Source of the DNA: Rummeliibacillus pycnus_A
GTDB taxonomy: Bacteria; Bacillota; Bacilli; Bacillales_A; Planococcaceae
Direction: 5' to 3'
Assembly: GCF_044359855.1 (NCBI RefSeq)
Contig: NZ_CP132291.1
Span: 558,001 to 622,000, forward strand
Length of the DNA stretch: 64,000 nt
The position numbers and the translations under genes are program-made. Numbering within the stretch: the first letter of the stretch is position 1; each line of letters opens with the position of its first letter. A model generated the notes under the pieces. That model was not told the origin of the DNA and searched no databases. It saw only the letters and a program-made list of their open reading frames with translations. Below are positions 49,538-58,600 of this stretch, one piece after another.

Positions 49538-51172
49538 TTACAAATTACAAATATAGTCACCAAGCATTTTAGACAGTTTGATATTCTCTGAATAATCAAC
49601 ATCCACATCAATTAATACAATTTCTGAACTTTTTATTGCTTCTTTTAGAGCTGGGAGTAAATCCTCTGAATGCATAACTTTTATGCCCTTTGCTCCAAAG
49701 CTTTTTGCAAACTCTATAAAATCTGGATCTTCAAATTCTATTGCATTCGATCGATTAAATTTATTGAGCTGTTTCCACTCGATTAAACCAAACTTTGAAT
49801 CGTGAAAGATAACAATCACTATGGCAAGGCCAAGACGTTTGGCAGTGGCTAACTCCACACCATTCATGAGAAAACCACCATCACCGGTAATCGCAATGAC
49901 TGGCTTTTTTGGATGGGCTAGCTTGGCTGCAATTGCTCCAGGTACGGCAATCCCCATTGAAGCAAAGCCGTTTGAAATGATTGTATGATTCGGTTTTTCA
50001 GGTTGATACATACGGGCAACCCATAGTTTATGGGCACCGACATCCGAAATAATAATCGCTTCTCCTTTTTCTGCCTTTTTTATATCCGCTATTATTCGCT
50101 GTGGAATAATTGGGCTTCCTTCTACTTCACCATAAGCATGCAGTTTTTCATCTAATTGTTCTTTTAAACGTTTTACCTCTGACCAAAGCTCTTTTTCTTT
50201 CACTAGCGGGCTTAATGCTTCCAATGTTTTTTTTACATCACCGACTAATTCAGCTTCAAGCGGGTAATAGGCATCGACTTCTGCAGGCATGGTATCGATA
50301 TGAACAATGGGATTCATAACTTGATCATTCCAATATTTTGGTAAATACTCGACAATATCATATCCAACAGTAATAATGACATCTGCAGAATCAAAGCCGC
50401 AAAGCACATAGTCTTTTGATTGCATCCCAACTGTATATAAAGTTAGCGGATGATCAGAAGGTAAAACTCCTTTTGCCATAAATGTATTAACAACTGGTAT
50501 TTGCATCGCTTCGGCAAATTTTCGAAGTTCTTCTGTAGCCCCATCTCGTATTACTCCATTACCAGCCAAAATTAGAGGTCTTTTCGCTTGATTGATCAGT
50601 TTTGCTGCCTTACGAATTTGCTCTTCAGCTGGACAAGAAATTGGCATTGGGGTAACTGGTAGTGGTTCCCCCTCTGTATCCATCATCGCTATATTTTCTG
50701 GAAGTTCAATATGAACAGCACCCGGTTTATCAAGAAGAGCAGTTTTAAATGCTTTTCGTATTATTTCTGGAATGGTTTGTGGTACTCGAATTTGCTGGTT
50801 CCATTTCGTTACTTCATTAAACATACCAATAATGTCTATATATTGATGTGATTGCTTATGAATACGTTCTAGACCTGCTTGTCCTGTAATTGCAACAACA
50901 GGTGAATAATCAAGATATGCATCTCCAATTCCAGTCAAAAGATTAGTCGCACCAGGTCCTAATGTAGCTAAGCAAACACCCGGTTTCCCAGTTAAACGAC
51001 CATATACATCTGCCATGAAAGCAGCTGCTTGTTCGTGATGTACTATGATAAATTCGATATTAGATCCAATGAGCGAATCAACAAGATCTGTATTTTCTTC
51101 ACCAGGAATTCCAAAAATGTACTTAACTCCTTCATTTTCTAAACAACGCACAAACAAATCCGATGCCTTCAA
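49538..51172 (-). CDS. Acetolactate synthase-like TPP enzyme (catabolic type)
   Basis: 544 residues, full length. N-terminal TPP domain with GIPGEENTDLVDSL and HHEQAAAFMADVYGRLTGKPG (catalytic Glu near 48), central FAD/cofactor-like domain (about 190-330), and the C-terminal TPP motif TGDGGFLMNGVELATAKRLG with the Asp-Gly-Asp site near 440. Resembles AlsS-type enzymes rather than IlvB. No alsD (acetolactate decarboxylase) is next to it. TTG 51172 follows GAAGGAGG. Aldehyde dehydrogenase follows. Sulfopyruvate, oxalyl-CoA or other TPP relatives are less likely. Confidence 0.82.
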   Translation of the reverse strand: MKASDLFVRCLENEGVKYIFGIPGEENTDLVDSLIGSNIEFIIVHHEQAAAFMADVYGRLTGKPGVCLATLGPGATNLLTGIGDAYLDYSPVVAITGQAGLERIHKQSHQYIDIIGMFNEVTKWNQQIRVPQTIPEIIRKAFKTALLDKPGAVHIELPENIAMMDTEGEPLPVTPMPISCPAEEQIRKAAKLINQAKRPLILAGNGVIRDGATEELRKFAEAMQIPVVNTFMAKGVLPSDHPLTLYTVGMQSKDYVLCGFDSADVIITVGYDIVEYLPKYWNDQVMNPIVHIDTMPAEVDAYYPLEAELVGDVKKTLEALSPLVKEKELWSEVKRLKEQLDEKLHAYGEVEGSPIIPQRIIADIKKAEKGEAIIISDVGAHKLWVARMYQPEKPNHTIISNGFASMGIAVPGAIAAKLAHPKKPVIAITGDGGFLMNGVELATAKRLGLAIVIVIFHDSKFGLIEWKQLNKFNRSNAIEFEDPDFIEFAKSFGAKGIKVMHSEDLLPALKEAIKSSEIVLIDVDVDYSENIKLSKMLGDYICNL

Positions 51173-51390
51173 GTCATTTCCTCCTTCATTTAAGTTTTAA
51201 GCTAATCATTTTGTTGTTCTGACGATTTTTAATTCATTGATAGACTTAGAACTTAAAATTGCAATCTTCCTTTTATGATGGCGTGTTAATCAAAAATTAT
51301 GTATTTTGGTTATTTCACCATCTGAATAAATGTAAGTTTTTTCGAGAAGATTAAAACCAAATAGGTATAAATATTCTTAGGAGGAATTTG

Positions 51391-52986
51391 ATGAATATCG
51401 CTGATTGGTTAATTATTATTGTTTTTACTTTGACTGTACTGGCTATTATAGCTATTGTTTTATTTCTAGTTTATATAATTACATTTGATCGAAATCAAAA
51501 GCGTCATGCTATTTTAAGAAATTATCCTGCGCTCGGTAGAATGCGCTACTTTTTTGAAAAAATCGGTCCTGAATTTCGTCAATATTGGTTTGACGCAGAT
51601 CTTGAAGGGAAACCATTTTCCCGTGTAGACTACGAGCATATAGTAAAAGGTGCTAAATATATGCGTGAAGTGGTAGCCTTTGGATCAAAACGTAATTATG
51701 AAGAAGAAGGTTTTTATGTTCGAAATGATATGTTTCCTAAACTAACAGAGGAAATAAAAATGGATAATGAAACGAAGGTAGATTCCAAAAGATATATTTT
51801 AGTGAAAGATTCGCTCTTTTTTCAAAGAGAAGAAAAATGGGAAGAAGAAGAATCATCTGCCTATTTATTGCATGATGATGATGCGATTGTGATTGGTCCA
51901 AACACAAAATATCCTTTTAAAGTGAAAGGCCTTATTGGTATGTCCGCAATGAGTTATGGATCATTGGGTAATCATGCAATTACGGCTTTATCAGAAGGAT
52001 TAAGTTTAGCAAAGGGTACTTGGATGAATACCGGGGAAGGCGGTCTATCTCCCTATCACTTAAAAGGTGGAGTAGATGTCATCATGCAGATTGGTCCTGG
52101 ATTGTTCGGTATACGTGACAAAAATGGTGAAGTTGATTGGGACGAATTAAAAAGAAAAAGTGAAATTCCAGAAATTAAGGCATTTGAAATCAAACTAGCT
52201 CAAGGTGCAAAAACACGCGGTGGTCATATTGATGCTGAAAAAGTTACACCTGAAGTGGCAGAAATCCGCAAAGTAGAACCGTATAAATCCGTAGATAGTC
52301 CAAATCGATTTCATCAGTTTAGTGATGTAGTAACTATGTGTGAATTCATTGAAAAAATTCGTTCACATACTGGAAAACCTGTTGGCATGAAGATTGCTGT
52401 AGGCGGAAATGACAGTATTAAAGAATTGGCAAAATATATGAAGGAATCTGGGAAAGGTCCTGACTTTATAACTGTGGATGGTGGTGAAGGCGGAACAGGC
52501 GCTTCTTATCAAGAATTAATTGATAGTGTAGGTTTACCAATTAGATCCGCTTTACCTATTGTAGTAGCTACGCTTCAAAAATATGGCGTACGAGATCGAG
52601 TTAAGATTATTGCTTCTGGTAAAATGTTCACTCCAGACCGAATTGCAATAGCTATTGCTATGGGAGCTGATTTAGTCAATATAGCACGTGGATTCATGAT
52701 TTCCCTCGGATGTATTCAAGCGATGCGATGCAATTCAAATACTTGTCCTGTTGGTGTAGCTACAACCGACCCTGATTTACAAAAGGCACTTGTGATTGAT
52801 GAAAAGAAATATCGCGTTGCGAATTATCTTGTTACTCTTCGAATAGGTTTATTTCGAATCTCAGCAGCTGCTGGAATAGATTCACCCGTTCACTTTCAAC
52901 CTAAGCATATTATGTTTAAAGATGATAAAGGTGTGGTAATTCCCTTAGAAAATATTCTTCAGGATATTGAGAAACAGATTGGTTAA
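51391..52986 (+). CDS. FMN-binding glutamate synthase-related membrane protein (YerD-like)
   Basis: 531 residues from ATG 51391 behind AGGAGGAATTTG. One N-terminal helix (LIIIVFTLTVLAIIAIVLFLVYI) anchors it; the rest is a glutamate synthase FMN/3Fe-4S-type barrel: GLIGMSAMSYGSLGNHAITAL near 190, GPDFITVDGGEGGTGASYQEL near 355 and RCNSNTCPVGVATTDPDLQ near 450. Lacks the glutaminase and NADPH subunits. B. subtilis YerD is the closest I know. Reaction unproven. Confidence 0.88.
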   Translation: MNIADWLIIIVFTLTVLAIIAIVLFLVYIITFDRNQKRHAILRNYPALGRMRYFFEKIGPEFRQYWFDADLEGKPFSRVDYEHIVKGAKYMREVVAFGSKRNYEEEGFYVRNDMFPKLTEEIKMDNETKVDSKRYILVKDSLFFQREEKWEEEESSAYLLHDDDAIVIGPNTKYPFKVKGLIGMSAMSYGSLGNHAITALSEGLSLAKGTWMNTGEGGLSPYHLKGGVDVIMQIGPGLFGIRDKNGEVDWDELKRKSEIPEIKAFEIKLAQGAKTRGGHIDAEKVTPEVAEIRKVEPYKSVDSPNRFHQFSDVVTMCEFIEKIRSHTGKPVGMKIAVGGNDSIKELAKYMKESGKGPDFITVDGGEGGTGASYQELIDSVGLPIRSALPIVVATLQKYGVRDRVKIIASGKMFTPDRIAIAIAMGADLVNIARGFMISLGCIQAMRCNSNTCPVGVATTDPDLQKALVIDEKKYRVANYLVTLRIGLFRISAAAGIDSPVHFQPKHIMFKDDKGVVIPLENILQDIEKQIG

Positions 52987-53057
52987 ATATAATGATTAAC
53001 ATTCATTTCAGACTGTTGACAAATTTTACAGCCCGTTTACTTTCAAAATATATATTA

Positions 53058-53130
53058 AGATTAATCAACTTCATAAATCCATTTTCGAGCACTGAAAAAC
53101 GAATTTACCTCTAATTTTTATAGTATAAAT
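53058..53130 (+). repeat. Dispersed repeat, AT-rich module, second subtype
   Basis: TTAATCAACTTCATAAATCC, CGAGCACTGAAAAACGAATT, then CTAATTTTTATAGTATAAAT. A related stretch lies at 63260-63335 (GGCACTAAAAAACGATTTTA, then TTTTATAGTACAAAT). Confidence 0.65.
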
Positions 53131-53142
53131 CTACTATAACAT

Positions 53143-53359
53143 GAAGTGGAATCAACTTCGCATTCTGCGGGCGAACCGGCGAGCCTCCTCGCTTGTGCTC
53201 CTGCTCCCGCATCGCTTCTCTAGCTTCGTCGCAGAGAGAATCTCGCTGTGGGGTCTCTCTGGCTCGCTTTCCCGCAGGCAAAGATTGCTCCTGCGATTAC
53301 TCGTCGCAGAAAATTCTTTTTGCTCCTGGAGCAAAAAGAATTTTCGCTGATTCCACTTC
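53143..53359 (+). repeat. GC-rich hairpin repeat, long form
   Basis: Ends GAAGTGGAATCA/TGATTCCACTTC are exact inverted repeats over 12 bases. The core has CATTCTGCGGGCGAACCGG, GGGGTCTCTCTGGCTCGC, TTTCCCGCAGGCAAAG, and additionally GAAAATTCTTTTTGCTCC paired with GGAGCAAAAAGAATTTTC. ORFs drawn over it are not genes. Confidence 0.85.
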
Positions 53360-53396
53360 AACAAAAATTGTATACAAAATTTTATTATTAATATTT

Positions 53397-53450
53397 ATTG
53401 AACGAAAGAAATGCGAATGCATATTCGAGGACTTGCCGTCTTTCGCTCGA
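53397..53450 (+). repeat. Repeat tail module
   Basis: GAACGAAAGAAATGCGAATG, GCATATTCGAGGACTTGCCG and TCTTTCGCTCG match the tail modules at 3853, 30724 and 40352. Confidence 0.7.
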
Positions 53451-53471
53451 CTTGTGATTTAATATAAAGTT

Positions 53472-53514
53472 ACAAGAAATCCTGTTAACTCTAAAGCTAA
53501 CAGGATTTCTTATT
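53472..53514 (+). terminator. Terminator downstream of the FMN enzyme gene
   Basis: AAGAAATCCTGTTA/TAACAGGATTTCTT stem with a loop of about ten. It lies 490 bases below the stop, after the repeats. Confidence 0.75.
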
Positions 53515-53592
53515 TCACTAAAAGAGCAGGATTATACAATAAGTATATAGAATTTCTATTAAGTAAATAATGTTTCATGAGGTGAATAGAAG

Positions 53593-54330
53593 ATGGATTA
53601 CTATGGGGAACTTTGTACAAAAATTTATGAAAGTGATAAATCCATTGCGATGGGAGTAGAGCTGGATTTTTATCTATCTTTCGTTAAAGATAATAATATG
53701 AAAGTTTTAGAACCTATGTGTGGCAATGGTAGAATGCTTATTCCTTTTCTACAAAGAGGGATTGATATCGAGGGCTTTGACATCTCAAAAGAGATGCTGA
53801 ATGTATGTGAAGAAAAAGGAAAAAAACTAGGTCTGAATCCAATAGTTTTTCTTGAAAATATAGAGGAATTTAAGAGCAATAAAAATTATGATTTAATTAT
53901 AGTCCCTTTCGGTTCCTTCTCACTTTTACCTGATAAATTAGTGTACGACAGCCTTCAAAATTTAAAGTCTGTTTTAAATCCAGATGGAAAACTACTTTTG
54001 ACTGTTATGATAAAAAATACAGAAGTTAAAGAAGTTCCTGATTGGATTGAAACGAATAGGAAACAATTTGATGATCATATGATTATTGAATATAAAAAAA
54101 TGAACTATGATCAGGAATCTAAGGTATTAAATATTGAGTTGAAATATCAATCAGTTCAAGGTAAGCAGTTAGCGAAAATAGAAACTATGGATTTCCCTAT
54201 TCGTCTTTATGAATTAGAAGAATTTAAGCATTTACTCCTGACAAACGGATTTAGTGATGTATTAGTTCACGAAGTCATTAACGGATATGGTGAAGGAAGT
54301 TCGTTCAATGTATTTGAGTGTGAAATATAA
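53593..54330 (+). CDS. SAM-dependent methyltransferase (class I)
   Basis: 245 residues. Motif I VLEPMCGNGRMLIPFLQRG near 39, motif II GFDISKEMLNVCEEK near 62, motif IV region YDLIIVPFGSFSLL near 98 and LNPDGKLLLTVM near 125. The residues VLEPMCGNG depart from the usual VLDLGCGTG. Substrate unknown. AGGTGAATAG precedes ATG. Flanked by terminators, single gene. Confidence 0.85.
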   Translation: MDYYGELCTKIYESDKSIAMGVELDFYLSFVKDNNMKVLEPMCGNGRMLIPFLQRGIDIEGFDISKEMLNVCEEKGKKLGLNPIVFLENIEEFKSNKNYDLIIVPFGSFSLLPDKLVYDSLQNLKSVLNPDGKLLLTVMIKNTEVKEVPDWIETNRKQFDDHMIIEYKKMNYDQESKVLNIELKYQSVQGKQLAKIETMDFPIRLYELEEFKHLLLTNGFSDVLVHEVINGYGEGSSFNVFECEI

Positions 54331-54444
54331 TGTTTTGTTTTTAATGAACTGAAGGTACGTTATAATCCTGGCTGCCGTTTTAGTGGCTCTTTTTTGCTTT
54401 GTGAACTAAACAAAATAATAGTAAGGCTGATTTCATATTGGCTA

Positions 54445-54483
54445 CAAAAAAGCCGACTCCCTCTCTTAGGAAGTCGGCTTTTT
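54445..54483. terminator. Bidirectional terminator between the methyltransferase and ndh
   Basis: AAGCCGACTTCC/GGGAGTCGGCTT-type stem (AGCCGACTCC and AAGTCGGCTT) with A and T runs on both sides. Confidence 0.85.
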
Positions 54484-54495
54484 AAAATTATCGGC

Positions 54496-55680
54496 CTAGT
54501 ATGCTAAACCGTATAATGCTTTGATGTGTGATAAGTAACGAATGTTACTTGCTTCTTTCATCAATGAAGCTGGTAAACCTTTAAGTTCAGTATTGTTTTC
54601 TCCGACTGTTGCTACACCATCTTTGCGTCCAAGAGATGCAAGTGTACCAGAGTTAACTGCACTGAATTCTTTCATTGGTTGGCCTTTTAATTGTGCGAAC
54701 AGGTTATATCCTGCTGTTTCGCCCATTTGCCATGCTACTTGAGCAGTTGGAGCATATAATGGACGTGCACCTTCTTCAGGAATTAAAACTGAAGCGTCAC
54801 CTACAACGAATACATCTGAGTGAGATGTAGATTGTAAAAATTCGTTGATTGTTGCTTTACCACGGTTTACTTCTAAACCTGATTCAGCAACTACAGGAAG
54901 TGCTGCAACGCCACCAGTCCAAACAAATGTGTTTGCTTCGATTACTTGACCATCTTTAAGTGAGATTTTGTTACCATCAACAGCTGTAACAGGTAGACCA
55001 GTTAAGAATTCTACGCCACGTTTAGCTAATGATTCAGTAGCACGTACAATTAAAGTATCTGGTAATACAGGAAGAATTTTTGGACCTGCTTCTACCAATT
55101 TAACTTTGAATTCGCTGAAGTCAACGCCGTATTTTTCTGCAACTTTCGGCATGTTGTCGATGATTTCACCAACAAGTTCGATACCAGTTAAGCCGCCACC
55201 GCCGATTACAATTGTGCCGTCAGCAGGATCTTTTGTTTCAGCATATGCTTTTATTTTAGCTTCGATATGAGCATTGATTTGGTTTGCTTCGTTAACAGAT
55301 TTAAGTACCATACTGTTTTCTTCTAGTCCAGGGATACCGAAATATCCAGTTTGGCTTCCTAAAGCCACTACAAGAACATCATAAGATAGAGATGATCCAT
55401 CTTCTAATTTAACAAATTTGTTATCTGGTGAGATTTCTTTTACTTTAGAAATGTGAAGATCAATATCTTTTCCTTTGAAGAGTTTTTCTAATGGGAATGA
55501 AATAGCTTGTTCTTTAATAGTACCACCAGCTAAACGGTGAAGTTCAGTGATGATTTGGTGTGTTGGGAATTGGTTGACTACAGTTACTTCTGCGTCATCT
55601 TTAGTTGCATATTCACGGAATTTTAGTGCAGTTAAAACGCCGCCATAACCTGCGCCTAAAATGATGATTTTTTTTGACAT
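54496..55680 (-). CDS. ndh: NADH dehydrogenase, type II
   Basis: 394 residues; membrane-associated flavoprotein that passes electrons from NADH to menaquinone without proton pumping. FAD-binding KKIIILGAGYGGVLTALKF at the start, NADH-binding GTIVIGGGGLTGIELVGEI near 155 and VGDASVLIPEEG near 285. It follows yjlC by 35 bases as in B. subtilis yjlC-ndh, whose transcription is repressed by Rex. GGAGGATTAATT precedes ATG. Confidence 0.95.
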   Translation of the reverse strand: MSKKIIILGAGYGGVLTALKFREYATKDDAEVTVVNQFPTHQIITELHRLAGGTIKEQAISFPLEKLFKGKDIDLHISKVKEISPDNKFVKLEDGSSLSYDVLVVALGSQTGYFGIPGLEENSMVLKSVNEANQINAHIEAKIKAYAETKDPADGTIVIGGGGLTGIELVGEIIDNMPKVAEKYGVDFSEFKVKLVEAGPKILPVLPDTLIVRATESLAKRGVEFLTGLPVTAVDGNKISLKDGQVIEANTFVWTGGVAALPVVAESGLEVNRGKATINEFLQSTSHSDVFVVGDASVLIPEEGARPLYAPTAQVAWQMGETAGYNLFAQLKGQPMKEFSAVNSGTLASLGRKDGVATVGENNTELKGLPASLMKEASNIRYLSHIKALYGLAY

Positions 55681-55714
55681 AATTAATCCTCCATAATCAG
55701 TATTGATGTAAAGA

Positions 55715-56146
55715 CTATTTTACTTGTTTATGTTCTTCGTTCACTTGAAGAAAAGCATTAGCGAAACGGAATAATTGTTGTACTTGTGGATCTTTTAGTA
55801 AACGGAGTACACCAAAAAGACCAATAGTTTCAGTGCTTTCAGCAGCACGATCTTTTGCTTCAATAGCTGTTGCAGCTAAACTTTTAGCTGAATTTACAAC
55901 TGGAGTTGCCATTTCTCCTACAGCACCAACGATATCGTTTTTTAACACACTGTCTGTTGAAAGAGATTGTGCTATATCATATACCTTTGTTATAGTTGAC
56001 ACCATTTCTGTCAACTTTGGTAATTCGTTTACCAATGCTGTAATAGACTCTTGCACCTCAGGTTTTAATAATTGATCTAATACATCAAGTTTTTCTTGGC
56101 TTACAGCTGGTTGTTCAGCTTGTAATTGATTAGTCGTTTCTGACAT
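55715..56146 (-). CDS. yjlC: DUF1641 family protein (YjlC-like)
   Basis: 143 residues from ATG 56146 (AGGAG eight bases upstream). EKLDVLDQLLKPEVQESITA, LVNELPKLTEMVSTITKVYD and FGVLRLLKDPQVQQLFRFAN are DUF1641 features. In B. subtilis the gene lies upstream of ndh and partners it; the function is unknown. No convincing Rex box was seen just upstream. Confidence 0.9.
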   Translation of the reverse strand: MSETTNQLQAEQPAVSQEKLDVLDQLLKPEVQESITALVNELPKLTEMVSTITKVYDIAQSLSTDSVLKNDIVGAVGEMATPVVNSAKSLAATAIEAKDRAAESTETIGLFGVLRLLKDPQVQQLFRFANAFLQVNEEHKQVK

Positions 56147-56669
56147 ATCCAATTCTCCTTTGCAATAACTATTTACTTATTATTTGAAAATACAAATAAT
56201 TGTGATACTTGATCATCTTTCGACATTACATTAGTTCGATAATCTTGGCCAAGCATGCCTGTAATCATCTTTTTCAACGCTCACTTTACTTCAAAAAGTG
56301 CTCGTATACCAATCTTATTGCGAGTGTCATTTTGACGATCTATATTTTACCTCTATCCTATAAATTGTGGAATATATCCACTTTTATAAGCCTACAAATG
56401 AATAATACACCTTTCTTTAAATAGTTTCCATCAAATTTGAACATTTTATGTGAAAACATGAACAAAAACATGAATTTCTTAGCATTTTCCTATATTTATA
56501 TATTGACTTTTCATATACATATTTTCCCTATCACTTCTATTGGTATATTTATAAAATTCTATCTTTTGTATTCTTGGTGAAATTTGTATTATTTCAAGAA
56601 AATTCTTTAAAAGTTATGTTATCCTACATAGAGTAAGTAGCTATTCTATTTTTCTAAGGAGGAATTAAT
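56147..56669. other. Intergenic region without supported gene
   Basis: AT-rich. It must carry promoters for yjlC-ndh and the divergent 133-residue ORF. Minus-strand short frames near 56230-56290 (for example one ending DYRHAWPRLSN) lack good ribosome sites. Confidence 0.4.
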
Positions 56670-57071
56670 TTGACATTATTTAACATTCGACATGCAGAAG
56701 GTATACATATTATCGTCGACGTCAAAAAACATAAAAACCATATTGAACTACGTACAACAACTGGGGAAGAATTATTTATTATTGCACTTACTGATGAAAG
56801 TTATACAGTTTATGATGATCGTTTTGCTGGTGCTTCAAAACAAATGAATTCAATAGAAGCTTTTCAAATAGATGGTAGCTTTAGAAACTTAGATTTTGAT
56901 AATATACGAAAATTATTTACAGATTCTTTTGAACGTTTGATGGATGAACTTGCGGAGTATGTTGGTTCTAGCGAATTAGTTAACTTAGAAACATTAAAAG
57001 AATCCGTAACAAAAGATGTTAAAGGCATTTACTTCAAAATCATTTCAGATACAAAAACTTATCAAATTTAG
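56670..57071 (+). CDS. Conserved-looking protein, unknown
   Basis: 133 residues from TTG 56670 with AGGAGG seven bases upstream. No signal or membrane segment. FNIRHAEGIHIIVDVKKHKN, YTVYDDRFAGASKQMNS and FTDSFERLMDELAEYVG give a beta-rich first half and helical second half. No family recognised. Terminator directly behind. Confidence 0.7.
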   Translation: MTLFNIRHAEGIHIIVDVKKHKNHIELRTTTGEELFIIALTDESYTVYDDRFAGASKQMNSIEAFQIDGSFRNLDFDNIRKLFTDSFERLMDELAEYVGSSELVNLETLKESVTKDVKGIYFKIISDTKTYQI

Positions 57072-57074
57072 CTG

Positions 57075-57104
57075 GAGGTTCCTCATTAGGAACCTTTTTT
57101 ATTT
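57075..57104 (+). terminator. Terminator of the 133-residue gene
   Basis: AGGTTCCTCA/TTAGGAACCT stem (8-bp core) followed by TTTTTTATTTT. Confidence 0.88.
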
Positions 57105-57110
57105 TGTTCC

Positions 57111-57635
57111 CTATCCCCCTATATATAAAACACACTGGCTAACAGCAATATAAAAAGCAGGATTTGTAATCGGTGCTTCTTCTTCAATTTGTAACTCAAT
57201 ATGAAAGGAATCGTTTTGCAAGTTTGCTCTCCATCTCGCAACCACCGTGTCATTCACTAGAAATGAAGACCAATCTTCCATTTCTTTATGTATCTTCATC
57301 AAAAAATTGCCTTTCGTTATAATTAAATCTGGAATCATCTGTTGCCAACCATCGTAAGCAAGCGTATATTTTTCATTCTTTTGTTCATCTATAACTTCAT
57401 AATAAACTTTGCCTTTTCTAGATATCTTCCTACAAGTAAAAAGCTCTTGTTGATCAAGATTATAAGTTTTATATGTTAAAAAATATTTATTTTCTAATAG
57501 TTTGTCAAACACACGTTTTAAAGAGTTACTATAAATTCGTTGACATGTAAAAACTTTTTCTTTTTGTTCATTTTGAATCTCTATAATGGGTGTTTCTTTT
57601 ATCGTATTTGGATGTACATAATAATAACTATTCAT
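57111..57635 (-). CDS. Hypothetical protein, possibly tubby-C-terminal-like
   Basis: 174 residues, soluble, rich in beta strands: YYVHPNTIKETPIIEIQNEQ, VYYEVIDEQKNEKYTLAYDG, GNFLMKIHKEMEDW and HIELQIEEEAPITNPAFYI. The pattern recalls LURP-one/YxjI (tubby-like) proteins, but I cannot confirm. AGGAGTAAACAC precedes ATG. Convergent with the 133-residue gene. Confidence 0.65.
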   Translation of the reverse strand: MNSYYYVHPNTIKETPIIEIQNEQKEKVFTCQRIYSNSLKRVFDKLLENKYFLTYKTYNLDQQELFTCRKISRKGKVYYEVIDEQKNEKYTLAYDGWQQMIPDLIITKGNFLMKIHKEMEDWSSFLVNDTVVARWRANLQNDSFHIELQIEEEAPITNPAFYIAVSQCVLYIGG

Positions 57636-57786
57636 GTGTTTACTCCTGTCTTATATACCATTTTCCTTACCCAAACTATATCGAATAATATTGCCTAAAA
57701 CAAATAAAAGATACCTACTTTAAGTAAGCGACTCTGCTCAGACCGTGGAATACGGCTGTCCGAAGTGGAAACCAAATGTCTTATTA

Positions 57787-57940
57787 GAGTCATTTTCATA
57801 AATGCTTTTCTAGTAAAAATATACGAATATTTTCTAAATAAACAACTCAATAATTTGGATAGTATTCTTAGTATGCCGCTCCATAGACAACGTTCTAATA
57901 GATATGGCATATGACAATGCCCATTTATGAAATTGATTCG
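57787..57940 (+). mobile_element. MITE-like element, internally deleted form (154 bp)
   Basis: Ends GAGTCATTTTCATAAATG and CATTTATGAAATTGATTC are inverted repeats. The left part (CTTTTCTAGTAAAAATATACG, AGTATGCCGCTCCA) and the right part (TTCTAATAGATATGGCATAT) match the 30724 element, but the GC-rich core between is absent: CCGCTCCA joins TAGACAACG directly. This is the natural reference for the long form. Confidence 0.75.
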
Positions 57941-57963
57941 TTTATTAAATATTTATTGTAAAA

Positions 57964-58013
57964 GAAAAAAACTGTAAACAAGCTCAAAATTCTTCGAGTT
58001 TGTTTACAGTTTG
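57964..58013 (-). terminator. Terminator of the SRPBCC gene
   Basis: AAACTGTAAACAAGCTC/CGAGTTTGTTTACAGTTT stem (one mismatch) and A/T-rich flanks; 55 bases below the stop. Confidence 0.85.
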
Positions 58014-58067
58014 AGTTACCTATCAAGTAGGTGATAATTTTTATCGAATTGTACTTAGATAGTCAAA

Positions 58068-58514
58068 TTAAGCATGAACCAATTGAATTTTATTGGCAAC
58101 ACGATTAGTTAATACGCTTGTTGCTTTAGGAAGTACTGCCGTGAAAAGTGGATTTAAAACTGGTGCAGCAAGACCCCCTGCTTTTACTTCTAAATGTCCT
58201 GTCATTTGCGTTTTATTTGCATCTAATGCCACGTCTTCGAAATAACCCGTTCCTGAGAATTTATCAGATAGTCCAGTTAGTTCGAAACTAATTTTAGAAG
58301 GTTCTTCCCAGCCGATAATATCAATTTGTACTTTCACTTCTTTTTTTAATACACCAACATTACCAGCAAATGTCCATGTAGATTGTTTGTCATTTAAAAT
58401 TTGGTGTTCACGATATCCGGGTACTAGTGTTGCCCATTTCTCCATTTGACTTACGAAATCCCATACTTCTTTTTGTGGTACTTGAACTTCTACTGTGTGT
58501 GATGCTGTTGCCAT
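58068..58514 (-). CDS. SRPBCC-family protein (CoxG-like)
   Basis: 148 residues. HTVEVQVPQKEVWDFVSQME at the start, SFELTGLSDKFSGTGYFE near 75 and the amphipathic C-terminal helix LPKATSVLTNRVANKI fit CoxG/polyketide cyclase-like SRPBCC proteins, which bind hydrophobic ligands. In other bacteria CoxG recruits carbon monoxide dehydrogenase or carries menaquinone; here no CODH is nearby. Ribosome site weak. Confidence 0.78.
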   Translation of the reverse strand: MATASHTVEVQVPQKEVWDFVSQMEKWATLVPGYREHQILNDKQSTWTFAGNVGVLKKEVKVQIDIIGWEEPSKISFELTGLSDKFSGTGYFEDVALDANKTQMTGHLEVKAGGLAAPVLNPLFTAVLPKATSVLTNRVANKIQLVHA

Positions 58515-58600
58515 TATTGGTCACTACTTTCTCTTTTAAGTAATTTTATTATACAATAATATCAATCATTTAATAGAACTTTAAGACCTATATTTCCCTA

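Noticed and set aside
53141..53462. Overlapping ORFs on both strands inside the GC-rich repeat
   Set aside because: They follow repeat symmetry and have Arg/Leu/Ser-rich, low-information products, no ribosome site and no conserved domain.
56160..56260. Rex box upstream of yjlC-ndh
   Set aside because: Only weak half-site similarity (TATCACAA) and no symmetric TTGTGA-N6-TCACAA sequence.
56230..56300. Short peptide ORF ending DYRHAWPRLSN
   Set aside because: No proper ribosome site, overlapping alternative frames, probably chance.
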